A stretch of 6,193 nucleotides of DNA from Chlamydiota bacterium. GTDB taxonomy: Bacteria; Auribacterota; UBA3054; B51-G9. Made by a program: the position numbers and the translations under genes. Shown in pieces: positions 1-5,629 of this stretch. The stretch is taken from NCBI GenBank assembly GCA_030596365.1, contig JAUVKG010000176.1, positions 1 through 6,193 on the forward strand, read 5' to 3'. Position 1 is the stretch's first letter; the number at the start of each line of letters is the position of its first letter. Below the pieces are notes generated by a model. It searched no databases, was not told the DNA's origin, and worked only from the letters and a program-made list of their open reading frames with translations.

Positions 1-1065
1 CTTTCCGGAGATGATAAAAAACGGTTTATGCTTCATTACACTTTCCCGCCGTATTCGGTTGGTGAAGCGAGAATGATACGCGGACCCGGCCGTCGTGAAA
101 TCGGTCATGGAAATCTTGCAGAACGAAGTCTTAAACTCATGATCCCCAAAGATTATAAATACACAATCCGCATAACAAGTGATATTACTGAATCAAACGG
201 TTCGTCTTCGATGGCGTCAATTTGTGGAGGATGTCTTTCTCTGATGGATGCAGGAGTTCCTATCGCGGCACCTGTTGCGGGAATTTCTATCGGTTTGATT
301 GAAGACGGTGATAATAGAGTTCTTTTGACCGATATTGTCGGCGATGAAGATCATCACGGCGATATGGATTTTAAAGTAGGCGGAACAGAAAAAGGAATTA
401 CAGGCGTTCAGGTTGACCTCAAAATTCATGGTCTTGAACCGGAGTATATAGGTGAAATTCTTGAGAGATCAAGACAGGCAAGAATGGAAATCCTTGGCGT
501 TATGAAAGAAACTCTGGCAACATCGCGTGAACAAATATCAAAATACGCTCCCGCAATTCTTGCTACAAAAGTTCCCGTCGATAAAATCGGAACTATAATC
601 GGTCCGAGCGGTAAAAATATCCGCAAAATACAGGAAGAAACCAATACTCATATTTCTATCGATGATGACGGCACTGTACAAATAGCTGCTGAAACTCTCG
701 AGGCTGCTGAAGCAGGCAGAGCAATGGTTGACGGTATGATTGCCGAAGCAGAGCTTGGTAAGATTTATGAGGGACCTGTTGTTCGCCTTATGAATTTCGG
801 TGCTTTCGTGAAAATCCTTCCTGAAATTGATGGTATGGTTCATATTAGTCAAATTTCAGAAGAAAGAATTGAAAAAATCGAAGATGCACTCAATATCGGT
901 GATATGGTTAAAGTTCGCGTAATGGAAGTAGATGACAGAGGCAGAGTAAATCTCACTATGAGAAACCTCGATAAACCTTTCAATCCGGACGATGTTCCTA
1001 AAAGGCGCCCGGCACCCGGAAGAGATAATAGACATTCAGGCGATCGTAACAGAAGTCGTCGTTAA
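1..1065 (+). CDS. pnp: Polynucleotide phosphorylase (PNPase), C-terminal part, 5' truncated by window edge
   Basis: The enzyme degrades RNA 3' to 5' with phosphate, releasing nucleoside diphosphates, usually as a cytoplasmic trimer and often in the degradosome. The frame is open from base 1, so 354 codons are visible, roughly the second half of a protein of about 700 residues. Seen in order, numbered from the window start: second RNase PH domain with FPPYSVGE and RREIGHG (about 15-36), the phosphate-binding ESNGSSSMAS (64-73) and the catalytic acidic motif GDEDHHGDMDF (114-124); a KH domain (about 186-247) with an intact GxxG loop, GPSG (201-204); an S1 domain (about 253-321) with GAFV and GMVHISQIS. 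A tail of about 29 residues rich in Arg, Asp and Pro follows. All key residues visible match the family. The real start lies outside the window. A hairpin follows eight bases after the stop, so transcription may end there. Confidence 0.98.
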   Translation, partial: LSGDDKKRFMLHYTFPPYSVGEARMIRGPGRREIGHGNLAERSLKLMIPKDYKYTIRITSDITESNGSSSMASICGGCLSLMDAGVPIAAPVAGISIGLIEDGDNRVLLTDIVGDEDHHGDMDFKVGGTEKGITGVQVDLKIHGLEPEYIGEILERSRQARMEILGVMKETLATSREQISKYAPAILATKVPVDKIGTIIGPSGKNIRKIQEETNTHISIDDDGTVQIAAETLEAAEAGRAMVDGMIAEAELGKIYEGPVVRLMNFGAFVKILPEIDGMVHISQISEERIEKIEDALNIGDMVKVRVMEVDDRGRVNLTMRNLDKPFNPDDVPKRRPAPGRDNRHSGDRNRSRR

Positions 1066-1072
1066 AAAGTAG

Positions 1073-1099
1073 AGCAAGCATCTTGCTTGCTGCTATTTT
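1073..1099 (+). terminator. Probable pnp terminator hairpin
   Basis: AGCAAGCA (1073-1080) and TGCTTGCT (1084-1091) pair perfectly over 8 bp around the 3-nt loop TCT. The stem starts eight bases after the pnp stop and is followed by a short, interrupted T run (TATTTTA, 1094-1100). Position and stem fit an intrinsic terminator, but the weak T tract means it could instead be a 3'-end-protecting hairpin. Confidence 0.6.
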
Positions 1100-1116
1100 A
1101 ATCGAGTTGATACTTG

Positions 1117-1153
1117 ACAGTCGGCTGATGTTTAAGCAACATCAGTCGGCTGT
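1117..1153. repeat. Long hairpin built from a repeated 10-mer
   Basis: Bases 1117-1132 pair with 1138-1153 over 16 bp, with two G-T wobbles and no mismatch, leaving the 5-nt loop TAAGC. Each arm contains the same 10-mer in the same orientation, CAGTCGGCTG (1118-1127 and 1143-1152). The arms can pair because that 10-mer is itself nearly self-complementary. No T run follows, so a classic intrinsic terminator is unlikely. It sits between pnp and dut, 57 bases before the dut start. It could be a two-site operator, a processing or protective RNA hairpin, or a small mobile or dispersed palindrome. The bases after it (1154-1210) are A/T-rich, and I see no clear gene or convincing promoter in them. 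Confidence 0.7.
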
Positions 1154-1210
1154 GTGTCATAATCATTTGAATATTATGCCCTAATTTAACGTCAAAGAAA
1201 ATATAAATAA

Positions 1211-1660
1211 ATGGATACTCCTGAATTACAAATAAAATTTCTCGAAAATGGTAAAGATTTACCGGTTCCCCATTATCAAACCACTGACGCAAGCGGAATG
1301 GACCTTTATGCAGCAGTAAAAGAACCGCTTTCACTCGAACATGGAGAAATAGCCTGCATACCAACGGGAATCGCTATGGCGATTGAACCCGGATATGAAG
1401 CACAAGTCAGACCAAGAAGCGGTTTGGCAATAAAATTCGGGATAAGTATTGTAAATTCGCCAGGTACTATTGATGCGGATTACAGAGGAGAAGTTGGGAT
1501 TATTCTTATAAATCTCGGCAAAAATCCTTTTGTAGTTGAACGCGGAATGAGAATTGCCCAACTTGTAATTCAGCCGGTTTGCAAAGCAAATGTTACTGTA
1601 AAAGATGAATTGAGCGAAACAGTTCGCGGTGCAGGTGGATTTGGTCATACGGGACATTGA
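1211..1660 (+). CDS. dut: dUTP diphosphatase (dUTPase)
   Basis: It hydrolyses dUTP to dUMP and diphosphate in the cytoplasm, keeping uracil out of DNA and supplying dUMP for thymidylate synthesis. The family works as a homotrimer. At 149 residues it has the usual bacterial length, and all five motifs are present in order: motif 1 ASGMDLYA (27-34), motif 2 PRSGLA (68-73), motif 3 GTIDADYRGEV (85-95) with the catalytic Asp at 90 and the uracil-stacking Tyr at 91, motif 4 RIAQLVI (114-120) and the glycine-rich motif 5 RGAGGFGHTG (139-148). Motif 5 has His where Ser is commonest. The ATG is preceded by A-rich sequence with only a weak purine stretch (AAAGAAAA, 1195-1202) as a possible ribosome binding site. 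It is separated from pnp by two hairpins, so it probably has its own transcript. Confidence 0.97.
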   Translation: MDTPELQIKFLENGKDLPVPHYQTTDASGMDLYAAVKEPLSLEHGEIACIPTGIAMAIEPGYEAQVRPRSGLAIKFGISIVNSPGTIDADYRGEVGIILINLGKNPFVVERGMRIAQLVIQPVCKANVTVKDELSETVRGAGGFGHTGH

Positions 1661-1700
1661 TATATTTATCATTTATTATTTATTAATTGATATTTATTAA
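1661..1700. other. Very A/T-rich spacer after dut
   Basis: The 40 bases after the dut stop are almost all A and T. TTGATAT followed by TTAT occurs twice (from about 1657 and about 1687), and a 5-bp inverted repeat TGATA/TATCA (1658-1662 and 1667-1671) overlaps the stop codon. It may be a weak transcription end or an easily melted region. No gene is visible. Confidence 0.4.
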
Positions 1701-1712
1701 CTGAGAACAAAC

Positions 1713-1757
1713 CACCCCGCTCTAAAGGGCACCCTTCCAAAAACAGGAGGGGAGTTT
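1713..1757. repeat. C/G-rich hairpin cassette, copy A
   Basis: It begins CACCCCGC (1713-1720), continues CACCC, and forms a stem of CCCTTCC (1732-1738) with GGAGGGG (1746-1752), 7 bp with one wobble around an A-rich 7-nt loop. It ends in GGAGGGGAGTTT. The same order of elements recurs at 4971-5037 (CACCCCGC, CACCCCTC, GAGGGGATTTAA), and the closing motif recurs at 5597-5609. It therefore belongs to a dispersed intergenic repeat family. The stem is far stronger than the surrounding A/T-rich DNA. Confidence 0.75.
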
Positions 1758-1760
1758 ATG

Positions 1761-1788
1761 AACTACAAACTACGAACTACGAACTACA
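1761..1788. repeat. Heptamer tandem repeat, 4 units of AACTACN
   Basis: Four perfectly phased 7-nt units read AACTACA, AACTACG, AACTACG, AACTACA. The array ends 16 bases before the start codon of the next gene and just upstream of its ribosome binding site, so it would lie in that gene's 5' untranslated region. The same unit appears nine times at 5664-5726. Confidence 0.95.
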
Positions 1789-1793
1789 CAACG

Positions 1794-1799
1794 AAAGGA
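1794..1799 (+). promoter_or_regulatory. Ribosome binding site for exported paralogue 1
   Basis: AAAGGA ends five bases before the ATG at 1805. With the signal peptide that follows directly, it supports this start. It begins five bases after the end of the AACTACN array. Confidence 0.65.
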
Positions 1800-1804
1800 A
1801 TATT

Positions 1805-3139
1805 ATGAGAACTAAAAATTACAAAATCAGTGATGTTTTAATTTTTATTACATCTGTATTTTTCTTGTTTCTTACTGCATCAACTTGCATAAATGCCGAG
1901 GATATTGATGAAGATATTGAAGTAATAACTGATATTCAACCTATCGCAAGAAAGGGAGAAATAAAAATTCCTACAGTTCTTGATGTAAAAAAATCAATCG
2001 CGGAAATGGAAAAAGAAGGGGTCACAATATTCACCAGAGTATTTAATATTGACCGTAGCGCCGGAATACAGGAACTTTTTCAGAAGTGCAGAGATGAAGA
2101 TGAAAAAGTAAAAAACGCCGGGACAAATCCGATCACTAAGAAATTGATGGAATCCTTTGCTACCCGCAAATATAGAAAATATCATAAGTCACAAAAAATC
2201 CAAGGCAAATATTTTGAAATAATTGGCCCTCAGCGTATTAAAAGACTTGAAAAAGGCAAGTTCATTAAAAAATCCTTCCTGCCGGAAATGAAAAAAATAC
2301 TTGAGGCCGCTGATTCAGCATTCGAAAAAACTGTCGGTGACCTGAGAATGTCTTTATTTATTAATTGGTCAAAAGTTCCGGGAAGAATTTACGTTGTCGT
2401 TGAACCGGAAAACTGGCTGCTTGTTGGTGGTTCAAGTGTCAAAGCAGAAGTTGTGCAAACAGCTATTGAAAAACCGGAAACCCGCGAGTTTTATCTCTTT
2501 GCAGGCGATAAAGTTTATGACTATGCTGGCCAGGCAATTAAATTTGCAGTCGCTAAAGTCGTTTATCAGGAATACGCAAAAATAATTTCCGGTAAACCGG
2601 ATGCAGCTCTTCCATTTTATTTTCTTGTAGGTGCTGCTGCTGAAGCTGCCGGAACAGAAGCAGTTATTACTGCTGCAGGTCCCAAGCAGGTTCAAGTGGT
2701 TAGGATTCCCGGAAAAACGATTAGAGTTAAGCGTCCTAAGAAAGGAATAATGTTACCGTTGCGTAAAAAGAATTTGTATTCACTTGACGAAATAATTAAT
2801 ATCACAATTAATCCGTCTCAAACTGAGACAAAATATTATTTTCTCAGACAAACAAGACAGTTGATCCAGACACTTCGCGATAAAGCGCCTTTGTCATATA
2901 TTTGTCTTGTCAGAGCCCTTTCTTCAGGAAAAGAATTCAAAAAGGAAATCGGACTTTCATACATGGAGATGCAGCGTGATGTTGAAGGCAGAGAAGTAAA
3001 GACGCCATCGAAAAAGAAGAAAAGGAAAAAGAGCCCGCATGGTATTCACGCGAAAAAGAAGAAGAGAAAAAAGTTGATCCTAAATATAAAGATTATGAAA
3101 GATTCTCCAAATATCTGGATACCGTTTTTTATAAACTAA
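1805..3139 (+). CDS. Exported gluzincin-like protein without zinc ligands, paralogue 1 (frameshifted C-terminus)
   Basis: Function unknown. The 444 residues begin with a signal peptide (hydrophobic 11-25, likely cleaved near INA-ED at 31), then an acidic linker. It aligns with the next gene product: AGTN (105-108), FINW (185-188), REFYLF (227-232), then 247-280, GPKQ (292-295) and LPLRKKNL (317-324). The 170-395 region has the layout of a peptidase MA/gluzincin domain: beta segment IYVVVE, a helix holding QEYAK (255-259) where HExxH is expected, LPFYFLVG (269-276) where LPxWLxEG is expected, then helices. Both His and the third ligand Glu are absent (Gln, Lys, Val275), so zinc catalysis is unlikely. 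The fold call is inferred by eye. From about residue 396 the frame becomes Lys-rich and ends abruptly. The matching C-terminus continues in the -1 frame to 3321, where the full product would be about 505 residues, close to the 489 of its neighbour. Likely co-transcribed with 3374-4843. Confidence 0.75.
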   Translation: MRTKNYKISDVLIFITSVFFLFLTASTCINAEDIDEDIEVITDIQPIARKGEIKIPTVLDVKKSIAEMEKEGVTIFTRVFNIDRSAGIQELFQKCRDEDEKVKNAGTNPITKKLMESFATRKYRKYHKSQKIQGKYFEIIGPQRIKRLEKGKFIKKSFLPEMKKILEAADSAFEKTVGDLRMSLFINWSKVPGRIYVVVEPENWLLVGGSSVKAEVVQTAIEKPETREFYLFAGDKVYDYAGQAIKFAVAKVVYQEYAKIISGKPDAALPFYFLVGAAAEAAGTEAVITAAGPKQVQVVRIPGKTIRVKRPKKGIMLPLRKKNLYSLDEIINITINPSQTETKYYFLRQTRQLIQTLRDKAPLSYICLVRALSSGKEFKKEIGLSYMEMQRDVEGREVKTPSKKKKRKKSPHGIHAKKKKRKKLILNIKIMKDSPNIWIPFFIN

Positions 3140-3321
3140 CTGAAGAAAATATTGCAGAGGAGTATAAAAAGAAAAAAGCTGAAAAAGCTGAAAAAGCTAA
3201 AGAAGCAAGAGAAGCTAAAGCTGAAGAAAAAGCTAAAACCGGCATTGAAAGCAAAGAAAAATCTTCAAAAGAAAATAACGTGAAAAATAATCCGCTTGAA
3301 ATACCACCAAAATCTAAGTGA
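2986..3321 (+). pseudogene. C-terminal continuation of paralogue 1 in the -1 frame
   Basis: The frame with codons starting at 2986, 2989 and so on is open from just after a TGA at 2983-2985 to a TGA at 3319-3321. It has no start or ribosome binding site of its own. It encodes EKEEKEKEPAWYSREKEEEKK, then VDPKYKDYERFSKYLDTVFY and KLTEENIAEEYKKKKAEK, then a Lys/Ala/Glu-rich likely coiled-coil tail. The middle part matches the C-terminus of paralogue 2 (YKEL, QAEEVIFFPLTKEYL, GEMMDKKKES), so it is the native end of the preceding gene. Reaching it needs a -1 shift between about 2986 and 3139. KEEKEKE also occurs in the neighbour (residues 434-440), which suggests the native frame already holds by about 3010 and hints at a one-base loss just upstream. 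A sequencing error, a real mutation or programmed frameshifting all remain possible. Confidence 0.75.
3067..3073 (+). promoter_or_regulatory. Possible -1 slippery heptamer A AAA AAG
   Basis: The bases A AAA AAG fall in the phase required for -1 slippage: in the upstream frame they read AGA AAA AAG TTG, and after slipping the frame continues GTT GAT CCT into the conserved C-terminus. This is the heptamer type known from bacterial dnaX. I see no strong stem-loop after it and only a weak purine-rich stretch before it. The surrounding DNA is so A-rich that a chance match is easy. Confidence 0.3.
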
Positions 3322-3373
3322 TAGTGCGAAAAAAAGGATTCCCTGAATAATAAAATCTTATCGGAGATATATT
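3322..3373. promoter_or_regulatory. Short spacer with ribosome binding site for paralogue 2
   Basis: GGAG (3363-3366) lies seven bases before the ATG at 3374 and fixes that start. The spacer is only about 50 bases from the end of the conserved C-terminus of paralogue 1 and has no obvious terminator hairpin, so the two paralogues probably share a transcript. Confidence 0.65.
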
Positions 3374-4843
3374 ATGAAAACTTTATTGAAAATATTATTT
3401 GTCTTAATAGCTCTTTTAATGTACAACTCCTCTGCTGTGGCTGAAGACGAAGCCGATCTTATACCGGAAGATAGTACGAATAATTCTGAAGTTGTCGAAA
3501 CAGAAGAAATTGAAGAAGCAGAAGAAACAACACAGAAAAAATTTACAGTACCTTCATTAAAAGAAATTGGTATGATATTGAAGAACAAGCAAAGCGGACT
3601 TAAAAACAAGGATTATTTAGATTGTTTAAAATTGCTTAAATTGGGTGATCAAAACGAAATTAAAGACTTTTATAGCCGATTCAGAGCTATTGATAAATCG
3701 GTAAATACAGCCGGAACAAGCTCTTCCGCAGATCGCTATATTAAAGAAAGTAAAACAGCAACGTTTAAGAAAAAACATGGGAAAATAAAAACTGAAAAAG
3801 GTGAACATTTCGTTGTTGTTTATCCTGAATTTATATCTGTTGGAAAGAAAAAATCATCCCAAAGAAAACAAACCGACGAAACCGTCGGAATTAATAATAT
3901 ACTTTCAAAAGCTGATGATGCTTTTGGCTCAGCAGCAAAACTTGTTCTGATTGATAACTTTATTAATTGGGCAGGAAAAGTTCAGGGAAAAATTTTCATA
4001 GTTACAGATGAAAATTTATGGAGAATGATTCGTACGGGTACCGCAAAAGCCAGGCCGGATCAAATGGTTGTTACAAAAAATAAAAACAGAGAGTTCTTTT
4101 TGTATATTAATCCGGAAACATTTGATTCAGCGCCTGAAGCGGTTGCTTTCGCTGTTTCACAACTTGTTTTTAAAGAATATAGTAGAGCAGTTTCGAGAAA
4201 GAGTGAATCGAAATTTCCACTTTTCTTTCTTACAGGCAATGCATTTAATATTTCCGGACTCGATTCGGTTATTCTTGAAGACGGTCCTAAACAGCTCGAT
4301 AAATGGAGCGGCAAGGAAATTACCACAAAATCAATAAGAGAACTTAGAAAACGCTCCGGTGAATTAAATCAACTTCCACTTTCAAAAAAAGATCTTCTGG
4401 AGTTAGGCAAAATTGTTATGGCTTCTAGTTATCCCAAACATGGAGAAGATGTATATTATTATGCTATGCAATCATCCGCTCTTTTAAAATATTTAGAAGA
4501 AAACGGACAGTTGCCCTTTCTTGTTATGGCAAGAAAGCTTGCTAAAGGCGAATCTTTTAATAAAGCTTTTGATAATGGGTATGTAAATCTAAGGGACAAA
4601 TTTTCAGGAAAAGATAAAAAAGACAGAGGGAAAAAGAGAGATAAAAAAGATAGAAAATCTAAAAAAGACCGAAAAGAAGAAAAAGAAAAAGAAAAAGATG
4701 CTAAAGATACACTGAGCGGATATAAAGAACTCGACAGCCAGGCTGAAGAAGTTATTTTCTTCCCGCTGACAAAAGAATATCTTAAAGGCGAAATGATGGA
4801 TAAAAAGAAAGAATCTAAATCCACCAAACGCAGAAGACGATAA
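3374..4843 (+). CDS. Exported gluzincin-like protein without zinc ligands, paralogue 2
   Basis: Function unknown. The 489 residues start with a clear signal peptide (MKTLLKILFVLIALLMYNSS, likely cleaved after AVA at 23), then a Glu-rich linker (24-55). The folded part aligns with paralogue 1: AGTS (113-116), FINW (196-199), IFIV (207-210), REFFLY (239-244), GPKQ (304-307), LPLSKKDL (334-341). It shows the peptidase MA-type layout: a helix with KEYSR (267-271) in place of HExxH, then FPLFFLTG (281-288) in place of LPxWLxEG, then YYYAMQSSALLKYLEENG (361-378), which resembles the C-terminal helix of that superfamily. The zinc ligands are Lys, Arg and Thr287, so a catalytic role is doubtful and a binding or scaffold role is more likely. 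Residues 412-445 are Lys/Asp/Arg/Glu-rich, followed by a hydrophobic patch EEVIFFPLTKEYL (458-470) shared with paralogue 1 and a very basic end (KRRRR). No lipobox or other membrane segment is seen. The fold assignment is inference. Confidence 0.85.
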   Translation: MKTLLKILFVLIALLMYNSSAVAEDEADLIPEDSTNNSEVVETEEIEEAEETTQKKFTVPSLKEIGMILKNKQSGLKNKDYLDCLKLLKLGDQNEIKDFYSRFRAIDKSVNTAGTSSSADRYIKESKTATFKKKHGKIKTEKGEHFVVVYPEFISVGKKKSSQRKQTDETVGINNILSKADDAFGSAAKLVLIDNFINWAGKVQGKIFIVTDENLWRMIRTGTAKARPDQMVVTKNKNREFFLYINPETFDSAPEAVAFAVSQLVFKEYSRAVSRKSESKFPLFFLTGNAFNISGLDSVILEDGPKQLDKWSGKEITTKSIRELRKRSGELNQLPLSKKDLLELGKIVMASSYPKHGEDVYYYAMQSSALLKYLEENGQLPFLVMARKLAKGESFNKAFDNGYVNLRDKFSGKDKKDRGKKRDKKDRKSKKDRKEEKEKEKDAKDTLSGYKELDSQAEEVIFFPLTKEYLKGEMMDKKKESKSTKRRRR

Positions 4844-4844
4844 T

Positions 4845-4919
4845 TAGTGTCTGACCAAAAGAGGCGGCACCGGTATTCCGGTCGAAAATGCGAATTGAGG
4901 GGTTTTCGGTCAGGCGCTA
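4845..4919. repeat. 75-bp inverted-repeat element (MITE-like or structured RNA)
   Basis: The ends TAGTGTCTGACC (4845-4856) and GGTCAGGCGCTA (4908-4919) pair over 12 bp with two wobbles. AAAA (4857-4860) and TTTT (4903-4906) can extend the stem past a one-base bulge. Inside lies a second hairpin, ACCGG (4869-4873) and CCGGT (4878-4882), around TATT. The element is flanked on both sides by AAT (4842-4844 and 4920-4922), which could be a 3-bp target duplication. It begins two bases after the stop of paralogue 2 and could end that transcript. It codes for no protein. It may be a miniature transposable element, an IS end remnant or a dispersed RNA hairpin. Confidence 0.6.
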
Positions 4920-4948
4920 AATAATAAACAAATTGAGAACGATGGACT

Positions 4949-4962
4949 AAATCCAAAATCCA
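4949..4962. repeat. Heptamer repeat, 2 units of AAATCCA (left flank of copy B)
   Basis: Two perfect units of AAATCCA stand side by side. The 15-nt stretch 4948-4962 recurs with 13 of 15 bases identical at 5034-5048, on the other side of the C/G-rich cassette, so the cassette is bracketed by direct repeats. Confidence 0.85.
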
Positions 4963-4970
4963 TAATAACA

Positions 4971-5033
4971 CACCCCGCCCTGCGGACACCCCTCTCCCCG
5001 AGGGAATACTCGGGATCTTCGACAAGAGGGGAT
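4971..5033. repeat. C/G-rich hairpin cassette, copy B
   Basis: It begins CACCCCGC (4971-4978) as in copy A and continues GCGGACACCCC. An outer stem pairs CCCCTCT (4989-4995) with AGAGGGG (5025-5031), and an inner 6-bp stem pairs CCCGAG (4997-5002) with CTCGGG (5009-5014). The closing motif GAGGGGATTTAA is nearly the one ending copies A and C. The cassette ends about 15 bases before the trmL start codon, so its folding could affect trmL translation. Confidence 0.75.
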
Positions 5034-5048
5034 TTAATCTAAAATCCA
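5034..5048. repeat. Heptamer repeat touching the trmL start codon (right flank of copy B)
   Basis: TAATCTA (5035-5041) and AAATCCA (5042-5048) form a degenerate two-unit array. The last base lies directly before the ATG at 5049. It occupies the place of the ribosome binding site, and no AGGA-like sequence is seen there. The nearest is GAGGGG at 5026-5031, about 17 bases upstream and inside a stem. Confidence 0.8.
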
Positions 5049-5525
5049 ATGACCATTGTACTCGTTAATCCGGAGATACCGCAAAATACAGGGACAATTG
5101 CAAGATTATGTGCTGTTACAAATTCAACTCTTGAACTTGTTCATCCGCTGGGATTTAAAATAGATGATAAACATTTACGTCGTGCCGGGCTTGATTACTG
5201 GAAATCAGTTGATGTGCATGAACTCAAAAGTATAAATGAGTTTAAAGAAAAAAGACGGCAAAATATAATTGATAAAAAAGGACGTTATTTTTATCTTACA
5301 AAACACGCAAAGAAATTCTATACAGAAATTGACTGGCATGAAAATGATTTTATGGTTTTTGGTTCCGAAACGTCAGGTCTTGATTTTGATAAACTAGATG
5401 TTCCTGAAAATTGTATGCTTAGAATTCCGCAAATCAAAAATCAGCGATGCCTTAACCTGGCAAATGCAGCATCAATAGTGCTTTACGAAGCTTTGAGACA
5501 GCAGAAATTTAGTGGAATGGTGTGA
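5049..5525 (+). CDS. trmL: tRNA (cytidine/uridine-2'-O-)-methyltransferase TrmL (SPOUT family)
   Basis: It is predicted to transfer a methyl group from S-adenosylmethionine to the 2'-OH of the wobble base 34 of leucine tRNAs, acting as a cytoplasmic homodimer. At 158 residues it is the length of Escherichia coli TrmL, and the resemblance runs end to end: NPEIPQNTG (7-15), DDKHLRRAGLDYW (39-51), SPOUT motif 2 FMVFGSETSGL (101-111), and motif 3 with the knot, RIPQIKNQRCLNLANA (125-140) followed by ASIVLYEALRQ (141-151). The middle segment (60-95) is more Lys/Arg-rich than in E. coli. The start is fixed because an in-frame TAA lies at 5040-5042 and no other start codon intervenes, although no normal ribosome binding site is seen. 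TrmL is assigned over other SpoU methylases from its short length, absence of an extra N-terminal domain and the LRRAGLDY motif. Confidence 0.95.
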   Translation: MTIVLVNPEIPQNTGTIARLCAVTNSTLELVHPLGFKIDDKHLRRAGLDYWKSVDVHELKSINEFKEKRRQNIIDKKGRYFYLTKHAKKFYTEIDWHENDFMVFGSETSGLDFDKLDVPENCMLRIPQIKNQRCLNLANAASIVLYEALRQQKFSGMV

Positions 5526-5532
5526 ATTAATT

Positions 5533-5572
5533 GTTAGTAGTTAATAGTGCGAAAGTGGGAAAGTGGGAAAGT
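5533..5572. repeat. Short tandem repeats after trmL (7-nt degenerate, then 8-nt)
   Basis: GTTAGTA and GTTAATA (5533-5546) are two degenerate heptamers. They contain GTAGTT, the reverse complement of the AACTAC core found at 5664-5726. They are followed by GAAAGTGG twice plus GAAAGT (5551-5572), an 8-nt period with 2.75 copies. Together they form the left flank of cassette copy C. Confidence 0.75.
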
Positions 5573-5575
5573 ATT

Positions 5576-5609
5576 CCCCCTTTTGTAAAGGGGGTGGAGG
5601 GGGATTTTA
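5576..5609. repeat. C/G-rich hairpin cassette, copy C
   Basis: CCCCCTTT (5576-5583) pairs perfectly with AAAGGGGG (5587-5594) around TGT, followed by TGGAGGGGGATTTTAA. The closing GGAGGGG(G)ATTT matches copies A and B, although the front half differs (no CACCCCGC). It begins 50 bases after the trmL stop and may end that transcript, but no long T run follows on the + strand. Confidence 0.7.
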
Positions 5610-5629
5610 AAGTGGGAGAACTAACTTTA

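Noticed and set aside
1114..1163. Promoter for dut using TTGACA at 1114-1119
   Set aside because: TTGACA matches the -35 consensus, but the base stretch 17 nt downstream (CAACAT) is a poor -10 and lies inside the hairpin. CATAAT at 1158-1163 has no -35 at the right distance.
1331..1672. Minus-strand open frame opposite dut
   Set aside because: It is fully overlapped by a clear dUTPase gene with all five motifs, and its product has no recognisable features.
3140..3321. A separate small Lys/Ala/Glu-rich gene after paralogue 1
   Set aside because: There is no start codon with a ribosome binding site in that frame, and its sequence matches the C-terminus of paralogue 2, so it is the tail of the preceding gene.
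1805..4843. Active zinc metallopeptidases
   Set aside because: Neither protein has HExxH or the downstream Glu ligand, so only the fold resemblance is kept.
4459..5049. A 196-codon open frame on the minus strand
   Set aside because: It lies opposite the Lys/Glu-rich end of paralogue 2 and the repeat region. Its Ser/Phe/Leu-rich product is the expected antisense of A/G-rich codons, and it has no recognisable domain.
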